From contig SMSO01000036.1 of the NCBI GenBank assembly GCA_004764695.1, forward strand, positions 1,570,001 to 1,634,000: a stretch of 64,000 bases of DNA, written 5' to 3'. Both the position numbers and the translations under genes were made by a program. Position 1 is the stretch's first letter, and each line of letters begins with the position of its first letter. The DNA is from Schizochytrium sp. TIO01. Taxonomy: Eukaryota; Sar; Bigyra; Thraustochytrida; Thraustochytriidae. Below the pieces are notes generated by a model that was not told the DNA's origin, searched no databases, and saw nothing but the letters and a program-made list of their open reading frames with translations. Positions 19,833 through 28,225 of the stretch are shown here, in pieces.

Positions 19833-22742
19833 TTAGTCAATGGAAAAACGAGAAACAGATTGCCATAAGTTGTTGTGATGAGTGGTAGAATTGTGGTTTA
19901 CTTTAGATGCAAAAGCAGCTGCAGAATTGGATGTTTTCATATCTAAAGGAGAGCTGATAGGGCTGAAGTTTGGATTGTTTACACCTCCATATAGGTCTTC
20001 GCCTCCAATACCTTCTTCATCATTTTCAGTAACAAAGAGGTCCTTGAAGCTTTTCCGTAGACCACTTACAGGATCAATCTCGTCTTCATCCTCCTCCTCT
20101 TTCCCCTCTCCCTCGATTCGACATTCCAGATTTCTCTCAGATAAACGTTGGCGGCTGAGTTCACGTTCACGGCCCTTGGAAGGTGGCAAGGGTCCAACTC
20201 CGATAAGATCTGCCGCACTAAGCTGGAAGAACTCTGAGTCGTTATGTAAATCAGCATGAGAGAGTTGAGATGCGGAAATCTGTGTAGGAGCACGCTCCGT
20301 ATCAAATTGCACAAGGCAAAAATCTTCCGCTTCATGGATTTCAATAACAGTACCTTCTCGATCAGACGTGTCTCGTACTCGATCGCCTGGACCCAAAGAG
20401 ATCCCAGACCATTCACTCTCACTTTCCCACATCCCCGAATGAGTCTCCTTAGGCAATTTCGGATTGTTTGTGGCATCTTGCTCGGTTTGATATTTGGCAG
20501 TGTCAGTGTCTCGGACGTGCTCATTTCCTCCTATGTATTTATGTTGTTCGGCCTCATGTCTTGACTGGCGTTTTGGTTTTCGTTTTCTTCGGAGACGCTT
20601 CTGCGCTTGAAGTTCTTGAGCATGCTGCTCTTGTGCTTGCAGCATCGCCTGTGCAACGCCAAGGGTCTTTTTGCGACTGCTCGCCTCAAATTGTTCGTAG
20701 AGCCGCAAGCATGCCTTCTGAGCCTTCACACCTGTTGCTCGTAATTTTTGAAACTCTTGTTCTGCCTCCTGTTGACGAATCGCAGCTAGATTCCGGTAGC
20801 CATCAAAGCAGGCCTCGCAGACTCGAACGAGCTGGTGCTGCTCTTTTCTCTCGTCTGCAGAAATCCATGCTGAGAGTTCGTCTTCAGAGTATGCAGGCTT
20901 ACTGAGCCCTGAACTAAGATTTTGTGCATCCTCCCAGGCTCGTTGGCTCGCTCTTTGAAGAAAAATTATCCGCTTTGAGATTGGCTTGGATGCCCTGGTA
21001 ACACATGACGATCCACCGCACAAGTCACCAGCACACTTTCTTGTACATACAGTACTGTTGTCAGAAGAATGTGACGTGTCTTTACTAATAATCCGCTTCT
21101 TCCTGGGCTTTGGCAGAGGTGCAACTATAGTCACTGTGGTTCCATGGCTGCGACGTTTTGCATTCTCAGAGAGGATATTATCCTCCAATTTAAGCGCTTT
21201 CACCTGTAGCAAATGCCAATGAGACTGTTCGTCTTGGCAAAAATCTGCTGCAAGTTCGGAAAGTGGAAGCCGAGTGTTCTTTCGTAAAGCTTGAGCAAGC
21301 TCTTCAATCATTTTCGCCGGAATAGGCCACACGCTTGGAGATGCTTGAACAAGATTACATCTCTCACGTGTTGACATATCTGTGGCAAGTTCATGAACAT
21401 GATGAGGGCGCAAGTTACGTCCGTGTAATGCATGTACGGTACCTAGCGGCATGCGGAGATGTGAGAGGTTTGGTACCGTCTGGGGGTGGACGTTATTGTT
21501 ATTGTCATTGCTCCCATCTTGCGTACTGGACAACGTTTTGGGCTCAGATTGCGATCCCCGAACCCAAAGTTGGCCTACCTTTGTTGCAGTAGTAGTTGAT
21601 TGTTGAACATACTCAGAGGTACTCGTAAGAATCCAAACTGAACGGCACCCATGTTGTTGATCCCACAAAGTACGAACAATCCATGGTCTTGTACCCCTTG
21701 CCTTCTGGAATTTCTGAATGCATAGGGTCCCCGGAGCATTTCTTTCAATCTCAGATAGGATATGAGCTTTAGAGTACAGGAATATGAGGGAAGAGTGATA
21801 ACCATAGAAACGATCGATCTTAAGATCTGCATCGCGAAAACGAAAGTGACTACGTTTTGCAACAGCAATAGGGTAGCCTTCAGGGTCAGGCGAGGTTCCA
21901 AACATTGTGTCGATTGCAGCAAGTAAGTTTATGTTATCCTTGCCACGTTCAAAGAAACGCCCCGAAAAATTATTGAAAGAGTCAAGTTCAACAGAAAAAC
22001 AAGGATCACTATCGACATCAGTAGATATACCTCGTTCACGGTGTGCGACATCAAGATTTACCACAATACAAGGAAGGAACGACGGCTTTGACCAAAGGCT
22101 TGTGGGTTTGCTTTTGGTAATTTGGGATGTCTGAATGCCCGATAAGGCTTTGGCGATATGCGGCCAAAACATAGAACCCGGCTCAACTCGTACACCCATA
22201 CCTGCATATACACTACGAGGCTCAACAGACACCGGGAAATAGTGTAACCCATAGAAATGGTTTGCAAAAGTTGCAGCTGTATATAATGTGCTTGTTTCTC
22301 GATTCACAGTAGGTACAGATAGTTTTCGTTTGCTGTCCCACCGCATCCTGTTTTTTACTTGTGTAAAGTTCGAAGCTCTAATTCCAGAGTCCTCTGTCCT
22401 CTCTGTGGCGGGGTCGCTTGCATCTTCTGAATCACCAGCCATCGGCGATTGGTCATTGTTATTTTCGGAAACGTCCAAATAGGGGTTTGTAAGAATGACT
22501 TGTTTCTGTCTCTTTGCAGGTAGTTCACGCCTTCTTCTAAGAAGCTTCCTATTTGCGATGCGGTTTCCGAGCATCAAACTTGAACTAGTGCCACCTAAAC
22601 TTAGCCGTCGTGCTTTTGAATCTTGTGTTTGGTCCTCCTCATCAACCACATGTTCCTCATCGAATAAGTTGGAGAACCAAGTCTCAAAACCCCTCTTGGC
22701 ATCACCAGCAGCTGAGTTCTCCTCCGTGCGAGAAGATTCCAT
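19833..22742 (-). CDS. Unrecognised 969-aa protein, weak tubulin-tyrosine-ligase-like (ATP-grasp) pattern
   Basis: The open frame begins with a TTG at 22754; the first ATG, at 22742, gives 969 aa. Residues about 1-140 are charged and probably disordered. About 150-540 form a globular core with YGLHYFPV, FLPCIVVNLDVAH, then LCIQKFQKARGTRPWIVRTL, and later ELAADFCQDEQSHWHLLQVK. The last two recall the 'iQKYie.P..i.grKFDiR' and 'D.n.kpwLlEvN' strands of TTL/ATP-grasp enzymes, but key residues are not cleanly conserved. A Cys-containing stretch (RKCAGDLCGGSSC, VCEACFDGY) and a long basic coiled coil follow. GDRVRDTSDREGTVIEIHEA near 830 looks like a small Tudor/KOW-type barrel. Function is unknown; a cytoskeletal role is only a guess. 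Confidence 0.6.
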   Translation of the reverse strand: MESSRTEENSAAGDAKRGFETWFSNLFDEEHVVDEEDQTQDSKARRLSLGGTSSSLMLGNRIANRKLLRRRRELPAKRQKQVILTNPYLDVSENNNDQSPMAGDSEDASDPATERTEDSGIRASNFTQVKNRMRWDSKRKLSVPTVNRETSTLYTAATFANHFYGLHYFPVSVEPRSVYAGMGVRVEPGSMFWPHIAKALSGIQTSQITKSKPTSLWSKPSFLPCIVVNLDVAHRERGISTDVDSDPCFSVELDSFNNFSGRFFERGKDNINLLAAIDTMFGTSPDPEGYPIAVAKRSHFRFRDADLKIDRFYGYHSSLIFLYSKAHILSEIERNAPGTLCIQKFQKARGTRPWIVRTLWDQQHGCRSVWILTSTSEYVQQSTTTATKVGQLWVRGSQSEPKTLSSTQDGSNDNNNNVHPQTVPNLSHLRMPLGTVHALHGRNLRPHHVHELATDMSTRERCNLVQASPSVWPIPAKMIEELAQALRKNTRLPLSELAADFCQDEQSHWHLLQVKALKLEDNILSENAKRRSHGTTVTIVAPLPKPRKKRIISKDTSHSSDNSTVCTRKCAGDLCGGSSCVTRASKPISKRIIFLQRASQRAWEDAQNLSSGLSKPAYSEDELSAWISADERKEQHQLVRVCEACFDGYRNLAAIRQQEAEQEFQKLRATGVKAQKACLRLYEQFEASSRKKTLGVAQAMLQAQEQHAQELQAQKRLRRKRKPKRQSRHEAEQHKYIGGNEHVRDTDTAKYQTEQDATNNPKLPKETHSGMWESESEWSGISLGPGDRVRDTSDREGTVIEIHEAEDFCLVQFDTERAPTQISASQLSHADLHNDSEFFQLSAADLIGVGPLPPSKGRERELSRQRLSERNLECRIEGEGKEEEDEDEIDPVSGLRKSFKDLFVTENDEEGIGGEDLYGGVNNPNFSPISSPLDMKTSNSAAAFASKVNHNSTTHHNNLWQSVSRFSID

Positions 22743-23260
22743 CGCTGCACGCAAGGTTGCAAGCGGGAATCACAGAGCTTTGCACGGTTGAGCTATACAA
22801 CTTTGCTATGACCATTCAAAGTAAGCAACGATTATCAGCGGGCCTATACTTTGGATACCTTCTGAATTTGTACAGATTCAATGGAAACCTATGCACCCTA
22901 TTCGAATTAACTCTAACTGCTACTGTTAGTGTTATTAGCTCTTACCATGTGGCGTAATATTATCCCTCATGATATAGATAGGCTCTCCAACGGATAACTT
23001 TTTCTATTTTTGCCACACAAAGAAGAGTGCAGATGGGTGCACTTATCACATGCTTTATAAACTTTACCTCGATGACACATAACAGAGTACGCTTCCAATG
23101 GCTTGCATAACGTTTACCATCCTGCGGAAGTACAAAGTTGCAACGAGAACAACTTAAGGAAGATTGACGACATTGTTTGACCCTGTGCTAATCGAGGCTG
23201 CAGACACTTGTTATGCCATAGGACGTAACCTCTGCCGAGGAAAGGCGCTTCGTTGGCACC
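22743..23260. promoter_or_regulatory. Head-to-head intergenic region
   Basis: These 518 bp separate the divergent starts at 22742 (-) and 23261 (+). No defined promoter element is clear. A plus-strand ATG near 23211 is the closest upstream start to the EF-hand gene. Confidence 0.35.
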
Positions 23261-25095
23261 ATGGACGAAGGCAACCATGTTTTGAATATGGTTCGTCGCT
23301 TCAAGAAGACACCACTAAAAGCTGAGGTAAGTTTCTCATTACATTCTGTCTAGGTGTATCCATCAACATCCATAGAGTCAATCGAATGCAGGTTGCAAAT
23401 TCTCCATGATGAAGCTTCTAACAGGAAAATTGCGCTAATTCTCACTACATCAATTTGAACAAACAGATCATTGAGGCGTTTGTCGATGTTGACACAAACT
23501 CTAGTTCACTTATTTCTAGGAGTGAGCTCCGTGATGGATTGCAGAAAAAATTCAATATTGATGTGACCGAAGAGGAGCTTGATGACGTATTCCACCGTAT
23601 GGATGTTACGGGTGACGATCGTTTAGATATCGTCGAGTTTTGTGACTTTTTAACTTCGGAAGTTGACCGTCTTCACCAAAAGCATCACCTCGCTGACAAT
23701 ATAGATAGTGAGAGTAGCTCTAGCTACAATCCTAGTGAATTGCAAACAAAACCAGTTGCTAGACAAGAAAGTACCAGTGAAGCTATAAAGGCAAAGCAGT
23801 TGCTTCAAGAAAATAGCACTGTGACACCTGCATATGTACCTGTGAGTAGCGACGAAGGTACTGATCATCAGCATCATCCGAGCGATGTGACTGTAACACC
23901 TGTCTATGTTCCTATGAACAGCGAGGAGGGCAACCATAATCAACAACAACACGACTTGGTGGCAACGCCGGTCTATGTTCCTATAAACAGCGAGGAGGGC
24001 AACCATAATCAACAACAACACGACTTGGTGGCAACGCCGGTCTATGTTCCTATAAACAGCGAGGAGGGCAACCATAATCAACAACAACACGACTTGGTAG
24101 CAACGCCAGTCTATGTTCCTATAAACAGCGAGGAGGGCAACCATGGTCAACAACAACACGACTTGGTAGCAACGCCGGTCTATATACCTATGGACAGCGA
24201 AGGGGGCAACCAAAATCAACAACAACACGCCGTAGATGCAAAACCAATATATCAACCTATGAAAAGTGAAGTAGATAAAGCGGATAAAGCTTACGATGAG
24301 GCCGTAATTGCATCACCGAAAAAAAATAATGTAGATGATGAACCTAGCAAACTAAGCCCCAGTCTTCATAGTCCTGAGGTTAAAGGTGAGCATACAGTCC
24401 AGCCGATAGCGTCAAACAAAGTATCAACTATTTTAGATGATACAAACGCTGAAATTCCGGAAGCAAAGAACCAAAAGAGCACTAAAGTTTCAGCACAGCC
24501 CCCCCCTAAATCATTTAGTATGGGTAATAGTAAAGTCTACCCAGAGCAGGTCCCAAACTTTCACATTCATATCAAGCATAGAATGAATCCGTTTAGGATT
24601 TTCTGTATTACGCTTTGTGGGCTTATGTTAATCTTCATTGTGGCACTCAGTGTATCTTTTGTCAGACTCTTCAGAAGTGACGTAACAACTGGTCAGCACA
24701 CAATACAACCCACAATACAGCCAACAGACATGCCGACATCCCATAGTCCTACAATGACTCCAACGTTGGCCCCAACGTATTTCCCAACATTCGCTCCAAC
24801 ACCACCTACACCAACTCCAACAGATGCTCCAACAGATGCTCCAACAGATACTCCAACAGATACTCCAACAAATGCTCCGACACCGTCTACGCCAGCTCCA
24901 ACAAATGCTCCAACACCACCTACACCAGCTCCAACACCAGTTCCAACAAATGCTCCAACACCACCTACACCAGCTCCAACAAATGCTCCAACAAATGCTC
25001 CAACACCACCAACACCAGCTCCAACAAATGCTCCAACACCACCTACACCAGCTCCAACACCAGCTCCAACAAACGAGTCGGTACCTATAAGCTAA
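23261..25095 (+). CDS. EF-hand, tandem-repeat, single-pass membrane protein with Pro/Thr-rich C-terminal stalk
   Basis: Two exons. Exon 1 (23261-23326) encodes MDEGNHVLNMVRRFKKTPLK plus AE and ends at GTAAGT. Exon 2 begins at 23467 after AAACAG (140-bp intron, phase 0), giving 564 aa. Without exon 1 the frame lacks an ATG. Residues 23-85 form an EF-hand pair: loop 31-42 DTNSSSLISRSE and loop 68-79 DVTGDDRLDIVE, each with acidic position 1 and Glu at position 12. Next come about six 23-residue repeats (consensus around YVPINSEEGNHNQQQH), a charged linker, and one hydrophobic helix at about 399-423 (IFCITLCGLMLIFIVALSV). The last ~130 residues are almost entirely Pro, Thr, Ala and Asn, like an O-glycosylated extracellular stalk. 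A cytosolic Ca2+-binding head with an outside stalk is the likely topology. Function is unknown. Confidence 0.8.
23830..24260 (+). repeat. 69-bp coding tandem repeat (23-aa units)
   Basis: About six units lie inside the EF-hand gene. The central four are nearly identical at the DNA level (differing by single bases such as GTGGCA/GTAGCA), and the outer ones are more diverged. This indicates recent expansion by unequal exchange with the reading frame kept. Confidence 0.9.
24715..25071 (+). repeat. Pro-Thr-rich short repeat (CCAACA/CCAACACCACCTACACCAGCT type)
   Basis: Short imperfect units encode PTPPTPAPTNA-like blocks, with repeated APTDAPTD and APTNAPT segments, in the C-terminal stalk of the EF-hand protein. 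Confidence 0.85.
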
Positions 25096-25699
25096 TAATT
25101 AGTCAAAATAGGTGACTACAGGCGGCATGATGAAGATTCTGGGCTGTATTGATTTTCTAATGCCACCAATTGAAGCTAAAGCCTAGGGATGGCCATGGAA
25201 TATCTCTAAAACCTTTTTAGATCTAGTTCTGTTACAAAATATAGCATTTAATTTCAGGGCATTAGTGCAATTTGTATATATCTAATCACCTATGCATCAT
25301 GTCTTAGTGTTACTTATCAGGGATGTGAATAAGTCTGAATGCAGTTTTGCTAGCTAATTTGGAATGGTCTTCATTTCTGCGAATAAAACTTCAATTCCAA
25401 AATACGTGAAGATCACTTCTTTGAACAGGATTTCCAGGACGGGCCCATGGATTCGGTGTTCAGCAGCAACACTCCTTTTGACTAAAAATATTGCTCTTCA
25501 CACCAGGGCGCACGATTATGGCAAAGCATATTTTGGCTGAAAACATAAACAAACAATAAATATGAAATAATTTAGAACGACATTTAGCCAATGAGGAAGG
25601 CTTCAGCTAAAAATATGAATATTTTCAAGCTGCAGATTGTAAGTCTACAATACTATAAGGTAGAATGCATATAGAGGTGTTGATGGCTGGGCTAATGAT
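25096..25699. other. Convergent 3' spacer
   Basis: This AT-rich spacer lies between the EF-hand gene (+) and the lipase gene (-). AATAAA near 25383 could end the plus-strand transcript, and another AATAAA near 25554 is available. No gene was seen. Confidence 0.5.
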
Positions 25700-27961
25700 T
25701 TAGCACGTGTCTTGGGGATTGGGGCGGCTGTTTAAAATTTGGACGTCAGGAAGAGAATGGGGGCTGGTGAAAGTCTTCGCGTTTGCAATCGCATTTAGGT
25801 ATCGAATAGGAAGGTGGGCAGTCAGAAAAGATTCTGAAAACTCTAAGGAATGCAGAAGTTCTCGAGGATCGATTTCTACAGGGTTCATGTTAAACTCATC
25901 AGAATCGAGGAGCCAAACAGTTCCAGCAGAGAACAGTTTGTTTTCCATGGCATCCTTTTCAAGGGTCCTATAAACCTCTCGGATTTCGTCTACAGATAGA
26001 ACAAAACCCTTGGCAGCATACGCATTTATGGCTAACTGGACATCGTGGACAGTAGAGAAACTCAACCGTGAAACAAAGTCATCACCAACAACCACAGCGG
26101 TGACAAATCGACGGGTAAAAGAGCTTTGAGCAAGTTCATGACAGAGACTGCATGGGGAGCCAAAAGCAAAAGCATGCATATCATTTGTACGCGGGCCAAA
26201 AGCTTCTGCTTGAGCCCAGAGTAATGTGAGAAGTGATGCGATACCTGCACCCATCGAATGGCCTGTGACCACAAGCTTGTAGTCAGGGTATTGATCAAGG
26301 GCATCTTGTACTTTGTCGTAAAGACTTACGGCAAGATTTCGTGCGGCGATTAGAAAGCCACGGTGAGCTTTTCCCTTGAAGCCACGCGCGGAGCTGTGTT
26401 CATCATCCTCAGCATCATAGCTAAAGAATGAAGCCGTCTCATCATCTCCATAGTCGTCGTCATCATCAGTGTCTTTATCCCCATCATCCTCTAGAAAAAT
26501 GGAGTGCTGATCAAGACTAGTACAGCTGCGACTGCGATACTGGCTACTGCGGCGTTTGCGAGCAAGCTTGCGACGTTCGCGCACAGTCTTGCTACCGTAG
26601 AGCGGACCATGAGTATCTTCATCCGTTTGGCATGTGAAATTTACCTGCTCGCAGACTAAATCAACGAGCAGATCTGCAATGTGCATTGTGCCGCGAATAA
26701 CCACAACAATATTTTCATGTGCATGGTCTACTGCAATATAATGAGCCGGACTGTACATTGCAACACTTCCGGGTGCCTGAAAGATCACATCATGCTCAGG
26801 CACTCCGGTGAGTGCAGTGATACCTTGAGAAAGAGTCTTTACTGATTTTGAAAGCTCCTGAGGGACTGCACGAAGAAGTCGTAAAAGTTGCGGTCCATAA
26901 GCCGCGGCGCTGAAGCGCATAAATAAGTCCCATCTGTTAACTCTCTTCTGACAGATGAGCGGAATAAAACTAAAGCGGAGATTTTCTTGTCTACGAACAA
27001 TGCGATCTTGCTTTTCTAGGGCCTGAGCTCGAACCATAGCCCGAAATCCTGCCGCAAGAATAAGTGGATTTTGATGTTCCAGCCCAGTACCAAGTCTATA
27101 CAACAAACGCATTACGCAAAGCATAGCTTCCCGATAATGCCCATCTCCGAACATCCAGCGGATCAAGTCACCATACTCACCGCCTCGCAGTGCCAAGCTT
27201 TTGTCTCCATGCTCAAAAATACGCATAATTTTTGCCTCTGAAGTTTGAAGACCTTTGTGGGTCACCTGCTGCACTGAGTGAAGTCCATTGCTGCAGTGCT
27301 GCACTGCAGAAGCAAATTTAGATAGACCTAGAGCATCAAAAGTATATGCATTCAACTCTAATGCTTTCTGCCCCAAACCAAAGAAAAATGAAGTTGTCGT
27401 TGTTGCAAAACCAAACGCTCCTTTGGTGCCAAATCGATATGCCCCTAGAAAGTCACGTAGAACACCCATTGTTGTTGCATTACGTTCGTCTTTTAAACCA
27501 TCAAACAGTTCTTCTTCCTTGACATGTTTGTAGAGGCGAGCTGTGTCGAAGCGCGACTCGCAAGCATCTCCAGGGGAAGCTTCTTCGAATGCTTTTGCGG
27601 TCTCTTTTGCTTTGGCTACTCTCGGCGATTGAGGTGACGACGGCGATGCAGTAGATTCGCCTCCAGGCTGTAGGCTGTCGCCGTTTAAGCTATCCCTTCT
27701 TTGGTATAGATGGCGGCTCCGGTGGTTGCGTTGAAAACTCCTGCCTTCGAGCTCGCCTAGAATATCATCCTGTTCTTCATCACTATTCTCATATTCTCCT
27801 TCGAAATCGTCGCCATCTGTATCAAAGTCCTCATTCCCGTCTGTAAATGATGTCGAGGCCAGCGTCGACGCTGTCGAGAACAGAGTCGGTAAAGACCTTG
27901 ACCTTGCCAGCTTGGAGTTCACTACCAAAGAAGCAGGTCTCGCCTCAGCATGAGGCGGCAT
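25700..27961 (-). CDS. Class 3 lipase, sn-1 diacylglycerol-lipase-like
   Basis: This is a 753-aa single exon starting at ATG 27961. The N-terminal ~140 residues are acidic/Ser-rich and disordered. The helical stretch around 150-330 has no clear membrane helices, unlike animal DAGL-alpha. The alpha/beta-hydrolase core starts near 400: YIAVDHAHENIVVVIRGTMH (oxyanion-hole strand), a charged insert rich in Asp around 470-510, GHSMGAG with nucleophile Ser569, VVVGDDFVSRLS with candidate Asp627/628, and FLTAHLPIRY with candidate catalytic His716. The last motif matches the 'DHLP..Y' end of plant and animal DAG lipases. The family hydrolyses diacylglycerol or monoacylglycerol to free fatty acid, relevant to lipid signalling or storage-lipid turnover. 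Substrate and location are inferred. The family assignment is strong. Confidence 0.88.
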   Translation of the reverse strand: MPPHAEARPASLVVNSKLARSRSLPTLFSTASTLASTSFTDGNEDFDTDGDDFEGEYENSDEEQDDILGELEGRSFQRNHRSRHLYQRRDSLNGDSLQPGGESTASPSSPQSPRVAKAKETAKAFEEASPGDACESRFDTARLYKHVKEEELFDGLKDERNATTMGVLRDFLGAYRFGTKGAFGFATTTTSFFFGLGQKALELNAYTFDALGLSKFASAVQHCSNGLHSVQQVTHKGLQTSEAKIMRIFEHGDKSLALRGGEYGDLIRWMFGDGHYREAMLCVMRLLYRLGTGLEHQNPLILAAGFRAMVRAQALEKQDRIVRRQENLRFSFIPLICQKRVNRWDLFMRFSAAAYGPQLLRLLRAVPQELSKSVKTLSQGITALTGVPEHDVIFQAPGSVAMYSPAHYIAVDHAHENIVVVIRGTMHIADLLVDLVCEQVNFTCQTDEDTHGPLYGSKTVRERRKLARKRRSSQYRSRSCTSLDQHSIFLEDDGDKDTDDDDDYGDDETASFFSYDAEDDEHSSARGFKGKAHRGFLIAARNLAVSLYDKVQDALDQYPDYKLVVTGHSMGAGIASLLTLLWAQAEAFGPRTNDMHAFAFGSPCSLCHELAQSSFTRRFVTAVVVGDDFVSRLSFSTVHDVQLAINAYAAKGFVLSVDEIREVYRTLEKDAMENKLFSAGTVWLLDSDEFNMNPVEIDPRELLHSLEFSESFLTAHLPIRYLNAIANAKTFTSPHSLPDVQILNSRPNPQDTC

Positions 27962-28078
27962 CTGAAGCTAATGAATTAAGTTTCTAGTTGGCGGTTTACT
28001 TCCCAGTGCCTGATTGATATTTCGAAACTACAGTTGTATCGCTTGCCTAGACTTGATTGCACTGTCGTAGACGTACGT

Positions 28079-28225
28079 ATGCTACTCTCAACGTGTGTAG
28101 TCGCTATTTTTTTTTTGTCTAGCGTTGCAATCGAATCAACGCAAGCCGACAGTACACCTAGAGGTGAGAGCCACGAGAGTATGAACTGTTCGTGGAGCAG
28201 CCGTTTGCGGCCTTTGGCGCGCTAG
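28079..28225 (+). CDS. Possible small secreted-peptide exon (weak)
   Basis: A 48-codon frame begins MLLSTCVVAIFFLSSVAIES followed by TQADSTPRGE, which has the shape of a cleavable signal peptide (hydrophobic core, then small residues). A donor-like AGAG/GTGAGA lies at about 28163 and an acceptor-like TTCTCAG near 28271, so this could be the first exon of a tiny spliced gene. It lies in the presumed leader of the divergent lipase gene. No homology is recognised, and chance is a real alternative. Confidence 0.2.
   Translation: MLLSTCVVAIFFLSSVAIESTQADSTPRGESHESMNCSWSSRLRPLAR

Noticed and set aside
23650-24255. 201-codon minus-strand frame with repeated hydrophobic units
   Set aside because: Antisense of the 69-bp repeat in the EF-hand gene; the repeat period makes the frame open.
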